From assembly GCA_041584055.1 (NCBI GenBank), contig JBFHER010000029.1:1-22224 (forward strand): 22,224 bases of DNA, given 5' to 3'. Source of the DNA: JBFHER01 sp041584055. Its GTDB lineage: Bacteria > Bacteroidota > Bacteroidia > Bacteroidales > UBA5342. Made by a program: the position numbers and the translations under genes. Shown here piece by piece: positions 15,037-22,224 of the stretch (position 1 is the first letter of the stretch; each line of letters begins with the position of its first letter). Under the pieces are notes generated by a model. The model had not been told where the DNA came from, ran no database searches, and was given only the letters and a program-made list of their open reading frames with translations.

Positions 15037-16377
15037 TCAATTTACCTGGTTTAAACTTTCCTCCAGTTCATGGGCATACGAGAGGTAATAGTTTCTGGCA
15101 GGTGCATTTTTTTGTTGAAGAGCCAAAGCCCTTAACAACTTTATTTTAGCTTCGGTAACCTTTGATTTTTTATACTCTGTCTGCAAAAGATAATCGGCTA
15201 ATTGCAATCCCCATTGATAATTTCCTTCCTGGAGGGCATGTGCGAGGTGCTTCATTATTTTCTTTTCACCACCAGCCAATGCAATCATGTTTTTTGCTTC
15301 CAGCGCTGATGATAAGGGAAAAAGATTGGTTGGATTTCCATCGAACCAACCCGCATAGTGAAAATAGATGGAGCGAACACCCCATTCCACTGAACCATAA
15401 AACTCTTGCAAATTGGGTTGATTCACCAAAGAATCGGGCAGCTTAACCAGGTCAACCGTTTGCTGTAGCGAATAGCCCTTGTTCATGCAAAGGATGGTTT
15501 GTTGGTAAACACTTAAAATGGCTGTGGAATAGTTTTGCAGATTGCGATAAATGGTTGATTTTCCTATGAGCGGTCGCGTATGGCCTGGCACTAAATATTC
15601 GACCGGGAAAGAACTCATTTTCTGAACCGATTCTCCCCATGCTTTAACATCGCGATATTGAGAGCCGCGAATGGCATAAAGGTTTGGAAAAGCTTTATAG
15701 TAATTATCGCCTGCGAATAGTGTTTTTTCTGCTGGGCACCACACAAATATTTGATCGTTGGTTTCCCCATCTGCAGCATACAATTCAAAATCCGTACCTG
15801 CAAGGGTCATTTTCAATGCATCTTGAAATGTATAATTGGGTTCCACATATCCTGCTCCTACGCGGTCGTTAGAGGTTGAACCTGGCGCAACACCTCTGTT
15901 TATAATATCTTCTGGCGGTAGAAATCGCCCAAATTGCCTTGCATTGCGTTGAATTAAAATGGGTTCAATTGGTGAACGAGCCTGCAAATCTTCTTTAAAT
16001 CCATCCCTGGCAATTACAATAACATCCTTGTCATTTCCAATAAAAGCGGAAGCGCCACCTGTATGGTCGGCATGTCCATGCGTATAAATAAGTGCCTTAA
16101 CCGGTTTGTTCGATATTTTTCGGAACGCTGCCGCCACTTGTTCGGCAGCTCCCAATGCTCGCAAGGCATCAATAATAACAAGTCCATCTTCTCCAACAAC
16201 CATCGATGCGTTTGATCCATCATAGCCTACAGCTGTATACACACGCTCATTTAGTTGAATGATTTCTGGAACAAACTCTTTGTTGTGCTCTTTCAACAAT
16301 CGTGTTGCCTCTGTTTCCTGTGCACTGGCAGCCGTAAATAGAATGCCAGTGACAATCGCCATTATTATTTTTTTCAT
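15037..16377 (-). CDS. Secreted MBL-fold hydrolase, alkyl-sulfatase type
   Basis: 446 residues from ATG 16377, starting with a signal peptide (MKKIIMAIVTGILFTAASAQ); a longer frame from 16404 only adds nine charged residues in front of it. The metallo-beta-lactamase domain has the zinc motif THGHADHTGG (99-108: H100, H102, D104, H105). Further candidate ligands are E205 (DGETNDQ), D224 (FAGDNYY) and H266 (VPGHTRP). The middle and C-terminal parts (about 285-440) match the helical dimerisation domain of SdsA1/YjcS alkyl sulfatases (EFYGSVEWGVRSIYFHYAGWFDGNPTNLFP region). Such enzymes cleave alkyl sulfate esters in the periplasm. The usual C-terminal SCP2-like domain is absent, which makes this a short member and leaves the substrate open. 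It has its own candidate promoter. Confidence 0.9.
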   Translation of the reverse strand: MKKIIMAIVTGILFTAASAQETEATRLLKEHNKEFVPEIIQLNERVYTAVGYDGSNASMVVGEDGLVIIDALRALGAAEQVAAAFRKISNKPVKALIYTHGHADHTGGASAFIGNDKDVIVIARDGFKEDLQARSPIEPILIQRNARQFGRFLPPEDIINRGVAPGSTSNDRVGAGYVEPNYTFQDALKMTLAGTDFELYAADGETNDQIFVWCPAEKTLFAGDNYYKAFPNLYAIRGSQYRDVKAWGESVQKMSSFPVEYLVPGHTRPLIGKSTIYRNLQNYSTAILSVYQQTILCMNKGYSLQQTVDLVKLPDSLVNQPNLQEFYGSVEWGVRSIYFHYAGWFDGNPTNLFPLSSALEAKNMIALAGGEKKIMKHLAHALQEGNYQWGLQLADYLLQTEYKKSKVTEAKIKLLRALALQQKNAPARNYYLSYAHELEESLNQVN

Positions 16378-16460
16378 TTTATATTTTTTTATTCTGAGAA
16401 TCATTTCCGGGAATCAAGTCCAAACCTTATGTTTTTTTACCTGAATTAAAATCTACAGTA

Positions 16461-16491
16461 CAAAAGTAGGATATCAAGTAAGATGTGGAAA
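16461..16491 (-). promoter_or_regulatory. Candidate Bacteroidota-type promoter of the MBL hydrolase
   Basis: On the minus strand: TTTC (16488-16491), a 19-base spacer, TACTTTTG (16461-16468). The second element is a perfect TAnnTTTG and the first differs by one base from TTTG. It is the best promoter match I found in the window. It implies a leader of about 75-80 bases before the ATG. Confidence 0.55.
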
Positions 16492-16633
16492 GGTTAAAAA
16501 ATGCCCTTGTATGGTAAAAGTACAACTGGTTTTATTTCCGAAGGTCGATAGCTTATATATTCAAAAGGGATTGAGAAATTTGTAGATAATTCAGTTTACA
16601 AAATCTTCATTTTATGCGATCATTTTATAAATG

Positions 16634-17398
16634 TCAGTGCCCGGGGTGGATATATTCTATTCCATATTTGTCGAACATGGTCGTCAAATACTTAATTCCA
16701 CCGACCACTCCAAGGTTTCCTTCCTGACCTGAAACGATTCCGACTAAATAACCATTCTTGTCTATGACCGGAGAACCACTTCTTCCTGCTGAATGGGACT
16801 CAGCCTTCAACGGCATAACGTAGAAATAATCGCCTAAATTCCTGACACATTGCAATTTTATCAAAGCAGGTCTGCGATTATCCTTCTGTTTCATCCCCCA
16901 TCCTACTGCATACACATTTTCATTGTTATATACGGGCGTATATCTAATCTTAAGTGGATACAGTTCAATGTTCTGTTCTTTCAATTCAAAAAGAATCCAA
17001 TCACGGACTTTAAGGGTATTAAACTGACCAATCTGTTCGTTCAGGTTTTTATTAATCAATCGTTTAACAGATACAATTTTTTCTTTGTGATGCTTTGGGT
17101 ACATATTCCAATAATCAAAGGTATCACCTAAATCAATACGCTTCAGTCCCAGATCATTCTCAAACATCATAAACAGATGTTTACATGAAACGCCTATTGT
17201 ATCAAATCCTGTATTTACAAGAAATGCATTTGCGATATCATAGTATGTTGTATCAGAAAAACGAATCTCGTTGGTTAATGCAAAATCAGGCCAGGACGAC
17301 ACAGGTTTTTCAATCCAGGATTCTTTAATAAGCTCCGGTGCGTTTTTACACCCAATCATTAGCATTGAAATTATCAGTATTAAAGCATTTTTTTTCAT
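16634..17398 (-). CDS. Lipoprotein with trypsin-like serine protease domain
   Basis: 254 residues. The lipoprotein signal peptide ends in MLMIGC (Cys17). The mature part has the order of a chymotrypsin-fold protease: His74 in VSCKHLF, Asp133 in VRDWILFEL, and Ser207 in AGRSGSPVIDKNGYLVGIVSG, the GxSGxP active-site loop. The spacing is consistent with a small HtrA/trypsin-like domain. No PDZ domain is present. It should act outside the cytoplasm, anchored by lipid to a membrane. A chaperone or inactive role is possible because the N-terminal GTGF-like strand is weak (ANAFLVNTG). It is monocistronic with 165 bases upstream. Its substrate is unknown; no neighbouring gene points to one. Confidence 0.82.
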   Translation of the reverse strand: MKKNALILIISMLMIGCKNAPELIKESWIEKPVSSWPDFALTNEIRFSDTTYYDIANAFLVNTGFDTIGVSCKHLFMMFENDLGLKRIDLGDTFDYWNMYPKHHKEKIVSVKRLINKNLNEQIGQFNTLKVRDWILFELKEQNIELYPLKIRYTPVYNNENVYAVGWGMKQKDNRRPALIKLQCVRNLGDYFYVMPLKAESHSAGRSGSPVIDKNGYLVGIVSGQEGNLGVVGGIKYLTTMFDKYGIEYIHPGH

Positions 17399-17464
17399 CC
17401 CGTTTACATTTAGTTAATGGTTCATCATACTATAACGCATCATTTTCTTTCCATTACGGCACCG

Positions 17465-17481
17465 CGAAGTTGTAAACTTCG
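17465..17481. repeat. Short perfect palindrome, possible REP-like element
   Basis: CGAAGTT, loop GTA, AACTTCG: a perfect 7-bp stem with a tight 3-base loop, inside GCACCG...GTC. It lies between the outer-membrane protein gene and the protease gene. Its context (GCACCGCGAAGTT) resembles dispersed REP-type palindromes that I recall from Bacteroidota intergenic DNA. Only one clear copy is in this window; a related fragment GCACGAAGTTACA lies at about 19790. Confidence 0.35.
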
Positions 17482-17563
17482 TCAAATACTAAATCGGGCT
17501 ACAGTCCAAACACACCATTTCATGCACTTTTTATCACCCGTAGTTTGTTATATTTTTAAATTT

Positions 17564-18361
17564 CTAAAATGATACCTCTATTGATGCTAAAAACTGATTA
17601 TATAATTTATCAATCGGTACAATCGGATTATAATCGTAAATATTTTGATATTGAAATATGAGCCCTAAATGTTCTGTGAAATTATATTTCACACTTGAAC
17701 TACTGGCTAATCTGGGTGAACTTATCAATTCATCAAATGCACTTTGATGGTACAAACTGATGTCGAAATCAAAATTAAAGTCTGTTTTCCATTTAAAACT
17801 TAAATAGGTCCCTAATTTAATTTCCTCATTTATAATATCGTCGGGACTTGCTGGGATGAAATCATCCTGCACGCCATCATAATTCCATTTTTCATATTCA
17901 TAAAAAGGTCCTGTGCCAACATAAAACCCCACTTTGTCTTTTAAATAAATACGGTATCTAACGTTCATTCCTCCGGCATATTTAAATTCTAATCCCCTTG
18001 CTTCCGACCAGTGTAATTGAGAAAAAGGTTCCAAGACAAATTTATTCTCAAAGATTTTCCTGTACTCAACGTATAAAAAGCCACCACTTAATAGTACTTC
18101 TTCTCCGTATTTGGAGAGTTCAATTTTATTTGCAATGGTTATTGCACTTTGTTTTAATCTCAGCGTAATATCAGTTGTATTTTCAAATTCTAATAAATCT
18201 TCTTTAAGATTTTGAAATTTGAAATCCGGGACAATGTTGCCTTTAATCACTCTGTTTGAATCAAGAATAACAGCAAAACTCTCAGTATGAAGTATCTGTC
18301 CAAATGAAAAAACACAATTTGCAGTCACAAACACCAGTAATAATAAACCCTGTAATTTCAT
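17564..18361 (-). CDS. DUF481-like outer-membrane beta-barrel protein
   Basis: 265 residues with an N-terminal signal peptide (MKLQGLLLLVFVTANCVFSFG). The body is made of alternating strands rich in Tyr, Phe and Trp (for example FVLEPFSQLHWSEARGLEFK, VGFYVGTGPFYEYEKW, LGLIFQYQNIYDYN), and it ends in Phe after IEVSF, the usual C-terminal signature of proteins inserted by BAM. The pattern of strands with a terminal YNQFLASIEVSF is like DUF481 (YdiY-type) barrels, some of which form in response to salt or act as small outer-membrane porin-like proteins. The assignment is from overall pattern, not from catalytic motifs. It sits alone between a hydrolase gene and the protease gene. Confidence 0.7.
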   Translation of the reverse strand: MKLQGLLLLVFVTANCVFSFGQILHTESFAVILDSNRVIKGNIVPDFKFQNLKEDLLEFENTTDITLRLKQSAITIANKIELSKYGEEVLLSGGFLYVEYRKIFENKFVLEPFSQLHWSEARGLEFKYAGGMNVRYRIYLKDKVGFYVGTGPFYEYEKWNYDGVQDDFIPASPDDIINEEIKLGTYLSFKWKTDFNFDFDISLYHQSAFDELISSPRLASSSSVKYNFTEHLGLIFQYQNIYDYNPIVPIDKLYNQFLASIEVSF

Positions 18362-18474
18362 AATGAGTCGTTTTTAATTAAATCCCAAACAAGATGCGCA
18401 CGAACTTCAATCTATCAAAACCTGCACTAATGGTAAAAAAAAAAGCTTATGCATTTTGACCAATTGGAAGTGAA

Positions 18475-19632
18475 TTATACAAAAAAATCGCCAACTCTTT
18501 TGAATACCTCTTCAAAGTCCTCATCAATTTGTTGTTTCATTTTAGTGCCAACGGGGAATGGATTTTCGTGTGTATATTCTCTATTAAAATCCAATTCATC
18601 TATTTTTATGTTGATGTCATGGTAAGCCCCACGAAGTGTATTCATAACTTCAAAAGATGGGATAACAGTATCCTTCTTTAGGGTGATTGCATAAATCTGA
18701 TTTTCGTATTGCTTTAAAAGTTTTTCCCGTATTGCTCTCCCCTTCTGAAAATCGAGCATTGAATGGAATATGGTTCCTTCCAAATGGTCATTATGCATAT
18801 AATGATTCAGCACATTGTCTTTTTGTAAGATTTTATCAAAATGCTCAACCAGGAATGAGTACAATGCCACATTGGCTTCACTGTCAAGAATAAATTTTGA
18901 TACAGGAGATAAACGATTAAAGGCTGCACCACTACAAAACAAACACACCTTTGAATCTGAGAAATAAGAATTGTGGTTTGTTAGTTTAAGAATTTGAGCA
19001 AGAAAGCCACCGATTGAATAGGCAAAAATGTCAAATTTAAAATCTTTGTCAATGTAAGCATGCTTTCCATCTTTACATTCTTCGATCAACTGGATCACGT
19101 CGTAATACGTTTGTAAACCAGACCAGATAAACCGCTGGGGCATTGAATGCAAACGCATGCTTATTGCTACATTTGACAAGGTTGAATGGATGATGTTTGG
19201 ATACCTTGTTTTTCTTTTCTCACTCAAAAGATACATTTCTCTCTTTGCGCTCCAATTTTTAGGCGCTCTCTGCATGTGAAAAGCGATGGGGAACAAAACA
19301 ATGCTGCTCCCTGTTCTTTCACAAATCGTTTTAGCCCAGGGCATATATTTTGACCAGTCTTTCTCGTTAAACCCATGAAAAAGAAATATTACATTTTTTG
19401 TTCTTTTACTTTGTACTGGTTTTACGATGTGATAATTAAAACACCTATTCTCTTCAATAAATATATCTTTGATATGAACATTGTCCTTCATCGTTCCCAC
19501 CTCCGTGTAGAAAGGATGTTTGTTTATTAAATCGATATGATGTGTTGAACAGTGGTAGTCAAAACTACCAGGAAGTATATCGTATGACAAAGATTCAAAC
19601 TTATATTCTTTTAATTCGGTCTTACTATTCAT
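18475..19632 (-). CDS. Alpha/beta hydrolase, DUF6051-like
   Basis: 385 residues. FLFHGFNEKDWSKYMPWA (83-100) is the oxyanion-hole region, and FPIAFHMQRAP follows. The nucleophile elbow is AYSIGG (204-209, S206), which departs from the usual GxSxG by having Ala first. Candidate acid D321 (TLKKDTVIP) and base H355 (YTHENPF) complete a triad. The HGxNExxWxKYxPWA and FPIAFHMxRxP strings recall the DUF6051 family of Bacteroidota, whose function is not known. No signal peptide is seen, so it is probably cytoplasmic. It has long intergenic regions on both sides, and a T10 run lies just past its end (18434-18443) without a clear stem. Esterase or peptidase activity are both possible. Confidence 0.8.
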   Translation of the reverse strand: MNSKTELKEYKFESLSYDILPGSFDYHCSTHHIDLINKHPFYTEVGTMKDNVHIKDIFIEENRCFNYHIVKPVQSKRTKNVIFLFHGFNEKDWSKYMPWAKTICERTGSSIVLFPIAFHMQRAPKNWSAKREMYLLSEKRKTRYPNIIHSTLSNVAISMRLHSMPQRFIWSGLQTYYDVIQLIEECKDGKHAYIDKDFKFDIFAYSIGGFLAQILKLTNHNSYFSDSKVCLFCSGAAFNRLSPVSKFILDSEANVALYSFLVEHFDKILQKDNVLNHYMHNDHLEGTIFHSMLDFQKGRAIREKLLKQYENQIYAITLKKDTVIPSFEVMNTLRGAYHDINIKIDELDFNREYTHENPFPVGTKMKQQIDEDFEEVFKRVGDFFV

Positions 19633-19991
19633 CTGTGCTTTTTTAAGAACCTAAATGACGGTGTAAATTTAAGTTTTTTACAAAAAAACGACGCTTGCTT
19701 GTTGCAATGAAATACATCTAAAAGTCAGGGCGTATGTCATTAGCGGACGATATCCGTGAAATATATCATTTCCGGACCTGACTACAACAGCACGAAGTTA
19801 CATTTTTTGTTTAAAAAAGCCCAGCCCATTTGTCCATTCTAAGCATTCTTATTCAATCATCAGTTTTACCGAATTTGATTGATGCGTCATAAATGTTTCA
19901 GACAAGATCTGCCCGGTCTTTTGCTATTTGTAGATCGCTTTCGTGTAATGATGACGAAGGAGACCTGCCATGCATTCCGTTTTTTTTAAAT
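19633..19991. other. Intergenic region between GH97 gene and DUF6051-like gene
   Basis: No gene is visible in about 359 bases. The main structure is an imperfect hairpin at 19753-19776: arms TCCG plus GAAAT against ATTTC plus CGGA, with a one-base bulge and a 5-base loop. A REP-like fragment (GCACGAAGTTACA) lies at about 19790. A -7-like element TAAATTTA lies about 40 bases before the DUF6051-like gene start but without a matching -33 element. Confidence 0.5.
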
Positions 19992-21875
19992 TTACAACCG
20001 GGCAACAAAACCGCCACCAGGCACTAATTTAATGCTTAGTATGTCCTTTGGTTTTAGTGATTGTTCTTTCCTGAGAATACGGGTATTGCTATTTTGGTGG
20101 TCGTATATTAATGTTGCCTGAGACTTCTTTTTAAGGAAATTCAGAGGGATTTCAATTTCCCTTTCGTTTGCACCATTCATAACACCAATCCACCAGGTTT
20201 CCCCCTTTCGACGTGCATACGCAACAAGCTCGCCCATCTCGGTGCAAGACAGCACTTTTGTTTCGTCCCAAACAGTGGGTATCTCCTGAAATAAATCCAA
20301 CATCGGGCTTTCGAGATAGAATTTATACTGATCGGCAAAATGTGTTACTGGTGAAAGGTAAACGATGGCTTGTGCAAATTCGTGTGCCCATGTAAATCTT
20401 GTTGTGGACAGTTCATTAGGATCCAGAATCACCGGGGTAAAATCGGCAGGTCCAGCCATCAAACGAGTAAACGGCAGACATACATCATGTTCCAGGGATG
20501 CAACCCGTTTGAATCTCGTCATATGAAATTCGTTGCCTCGCACTGCTTCCCGGGTAATATCATTTGGAAACGTTCGCTGTAATCCTGTTGGCTTTACACT
20601 ACCGTGAAAGTTTAAGAGTAATTTCAACTCGGCGCAATCCTGTATTGCTCCCATGTACCACTGCATTATATCAGAAGTCGCGTCGGGGATAAAATCGATT
20701 TTGATACCGGATGCCCCCAGGGCTTTCACTTTTTGTAGATATGCACGGCGTTTCTCTGCCTCACGCATTTCTTTTGAGTTGACCCAAACAATTGATTTGA
20801 CGCCAACACTTTTCCCGTATGCAATCACATCTGCAAGGAGTGTCCACTGGTCTTTTCCCGGTTTACTCCAATAACGCCAACCATCATCAACAAGGTAGTA
20901 TTCCCACTTTAATTTTGCAGCAGCATCATACCAGTTTTTCTGGTCGTCATATGCCGGACTGCCGACGCTCCACCATTGCCATAAACAACGCCCGGGCTGT
21001 ACCCACGAAAAGTCTGTTTCCGGAGCTGGTGCAGGACATAGATTCATGAGCAAATCGGAATTTATCAAATCCGTTAAGTTTTTTGCAACAATTGTTGTTC
21101 TCCAGGGCGACACTTTATGACCACGGTAAGTGCCCGCTAAAACAGAAGCCCCGGCATCCTTTCCCTGTCCAATATCCCAACCGTTGGTGGCATAAGGAAA
21201 ATTTGCTTTAAGTCGGTTACCAGTTCGCGTAAAAGCCATGTCAGAAAAGGTTTCGCAGTCCGCCTCAGAAATTGAAAGAAAATAACCCTCTACTTCAAAG
21301 GTAATTGGTCCCATCACGGCTTGATCCTGGGGCATTTTTTCTAAATCTGTAACATAACTCGGTTCTTCGTAACATTGGCTAAAAGCTGACCAGGCTACTT
21401 TCCCTGTATTTTTAGGTAGCTGCCATGAGGTATTTTCGCTGTTGATGCGCCTTGCACCTTCGGGCAAAGTATAACGAATCCCGATCCCGTCGTTATAAAC
21501 ACGGACAATCAATTTAAAGGATTTACCTGCAGTTTCAATGGGTATTTCGGCTTCGTTTGCACGATTGTGAGCAACTGAATGATTCCCAAAAACAGCATAT
21601 TTTTCATTCATCTTAGAAAGAACGGGTCGGGAAACTATTTTTGCACCTTTCCCTAAATCAACACCATCCACCACAATTCCTAAAGGTGATGGTTCCAGCA
21701 GCTGTACATCGTTAAAGGTGATCGCGTATGTAAGTTGCCCCTGATTGGCAACAGAAACCAAAACGGAAACCTGTTTATCAGGACTTTTGATTGTCACGTC
21801 CTCTTCACCCAATGCGGCAAGGATTCCTGAGACTAAAAATATGGCTGCAAAGATTGATCGTGCGACTTTTTTCAT
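19992..21875 (-). CDS. GH97 family alpha-glycosidase (retaining type, alpha-galactosidase-like)
   Basis: 627 residues with a signal peptide (about 1-22), so it is periplasmic or surface-exposed. The three parts of GH97 are present: an N-terminal beta-super-sandwich (about 25-275), a TIM barrel (about 285-545; WQWWSVGSPAYDD, YYLVDDGWRYW, FHGSVKPTGLQRTFPN) and a C-terminal beta domain. GIKIDF (390-395) places Asp394 where retaining GH97 enzymes have the nucleophile, while inverting SusB-type enzymes have Gly there. Glu449 in RGNEFH is the candidate acid/base. The Asp-Glu distance of 55 residues equals that I recall for the retaining alpha-galactosidase BtGH97b (D415, E470). Other Glu residues for Ca2+ binding are probable. 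A TonB-dependent receptor or SusCD pair is not visible, so no polysaccharide utilisation locus can be shown here. Confidence 0.93.
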   Translation of the reverse strand: MKKVARSIFAAIFLVSGILAALGEEDVTIKSPDKQVSVLVSVANQGQLTYAITFNDVQLLEPSPLGIVVDGVDLGKGAKIVSRPVLSKMNEKYAVFGNHSVAHNRANEAEIPIETAGKSFKLIVRVYNDGIGIRYTLPEGARRINSENTSWQLPKNTGKVAWSAFSQCYEEPSYVTDLEKMPQDQAVMGPITFEVEGYFLSISEADCETFSDMAFTRTGNRLKANFPYATNGWDIGQGKDAGASVLAGTYRGHKVSPWRTTIVAKNLTDLINSDLLMNLCPAPAPETDFSWVQPGRCLWQWWSVGSPAYDDQKNWYDAAAKLKWEYYLVDDGWRYWSKPGKDQWTLLADVIAYGKSVGVKSIVWVNSKEMREAEKRRAYLQKVKALGASGIKIDFIPDATSDIMQWYMGAIQDCAELKLLLNFHGSVKPTGLQRTFPNDITREAVRGNEFHMTRFKRVASLEHDVCLPFTRLMAGPADFTPVILDPNELSTTRFTWAHEFAQAIVYLSPVTHFADQYKFYLESPMLDLFQEIPTVWDETKVLSCTEMGELVAYARRKGETWWIGVMNGANEREIEIPLNFLKKKSQATLIYDHQNSNTRILRKEQSLKPKDILSIKLVPGGGFVARL

Positions 21876-21915
21876 GTGTTATTTTTTAAATTTTCCGATT
21901 ATCATTTTAAAAATC

Positions 21916-21938
21916 GACAGGCAGCATGCTGGCATGTC
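21916..21938. promoter_or_regulatory. Dyad symmetry upstream of the GH97 gene
   Basis: A perfect 10-bp palindrome CAGCATGCTG (21922-21931) sits inside a wider imperfect dyad bounded by GACA and TGTC (21916-21938). It lies 41-63 bases before the GH97 start codon. A candidate promoter (TTTA at 22033-22036, 20-base spacer, TAATTTTA at 22005-22012, each one base off consensus) would put the dyad in the transcribed leader. An operator for a sugar-responsive repressor or a leader hairpin are both possible. Confidence 0.35.
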
Positions 21939-22051
21939 TCTTAAAACGAGATAAATAATAAAACTTGTTATGAATTGCATTTATTCATCATTTATCATTC
22001 CGCCTAAAATTACTGAAATCATTCCAATCACATAAACATATTGAAAAGCTT

Positions 22052-22097
22052 CTTAAAAAAAATAAAATTAACACTAAAGTCAAAATTCCAGACTTTA
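22052..22097 (-). terminator. A/T-rich hairpin plus T tract at the right edge
   Basis: TAAAGTC (22075-22081) and GACTTTA (22091-22097) form a perfect 7-bp stem with a 9-base loop. On the minus strand it is followed by TTAATTTTATTTTTTTT. It begins 26 bases after the stop of the ORF at the right edge and so fits an intrinsic terminator for that gene. Confidence 0.5.
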
Positions 22098-22122
22098 AAA
22101 ACAAATCCTCCTCTGTGCTTTT

Positions 22123-22224
22123 TTATTGCATAACATTAATAATCATAATTACAGATGCAACCAACTGCGTCCCTGCAAAAAGGTATTTTAGGTTTTTAGG
22201 CTTCGATTTCATTGCCATTTTAGC
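22123..22224 (-). CDS. 3' end (or small ORF) of an unidentified membrane protein
   Basis: The frame is open from the window edge to a TAA at 22123-22125, giving 33 residues. The first ten or so are Lys-rich (MAMKSKPKNLK), followed by about 19 hydrophobic residues (YLFAGTQLVASVIMIINVM) and a final Gln. Two ATG codons near the edge (22218 and 22212) could start a 29-31-residue single-span protein. Equally, this could be the C-terminus of a longer gene outside the window. A plausible terminator directly follows, which supports a real gene end. I do not recognise the family. Confidence 0.4.
   Translation of the reverse strand, partial: AKMAMKSKPKNLKYLFAGTQLVASVIMIINVMQ

Noticed and set aside
18434..18443. 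T10 run (minus strand) after the DUF6051-like gene as an intrinsic terminator
   Set aside because: No stable stem stands immediately before it; only the loop-less palindrome CCAATTGG is nearby.

Overview
The window reads as chromosomal DNA of a Bacteroidota bacterium. This is an inference from four things: a secreted protein with a type IX secretion (T9SS) C-terminal domain, a GH97 glycosidase, A/T-rich start regions without Shine-Dalgarno sequences, and candidate promoters of the Bacteroidota form TTTG-N19/20-TAnnTTTG. Every gene I can support lies on the minus strand, so the text below runs from right to left in transcription order. I found no tRNA, rRNA, CRISPR array or insertion sequence.

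Right end (22224 to 16600): the 3' end of an unidentified small membrane-segment ORF with an A/T-rich terminator; a secreted GH97 alpha-glycosidase with residues expected of the retaining (alpha-galactosidase-like) branch; a DUF6051-like alpha/beta hydrolase; a DUF481-like outer-membrane beta-barrel; and a lipoprotein with a trypsin-like His-Asp-Ser triad. Each stands alone with its own intergenic space.

Middle (16500 to 12500): a secreted metallo-beta-lactamase-fold hydrolase of the alkyl-sulfatase type, with a good candidate promoter; a two-gene unit of a membrane-anchored XRE regulator and a small lipoprotein; a DUF486 membrane protein; and a truncated beta-propeller lipoprotein that looks like a gene remnant.

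Central operon (12511 to 5837): an MscS-type channel gene is followed by five tightly packed genes. These encode glycerophosphodiester phosphodiesterase (GDPD), an alpha/beta hydrolase, glycerol-3-phosphate dehydrogenase (GlpD), a CorA-type channel and a CNNM-type transporter. The junctions are a 4-nt ATGA overlap, a 1-nt gap, a 6-nt gap and a 10-nt overlap. GDPD makes glycerol-3-phosphate, GlpD oxidises it to dihydroxyacetone phosphate, and the last two genes are predicted Mg2+ transporters. The CorA carries GTN in place of the usual GMN selectivity motif. The combination suggests coupled phospholipid salvage and divalent-cation handling.

Left end (5728 to 1): a membrane-anchored MutS-like ATPase, a full-length catalase-peroxidase KatG, and a T9SS-secreted repeat protein whose 3' end is cut by the window edge. 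That last protein has seven Trp/Tyr repeats and an EF-hand-like loop. Several strong inverted repeats between genes are listed as likely terminators or REP-like elements.
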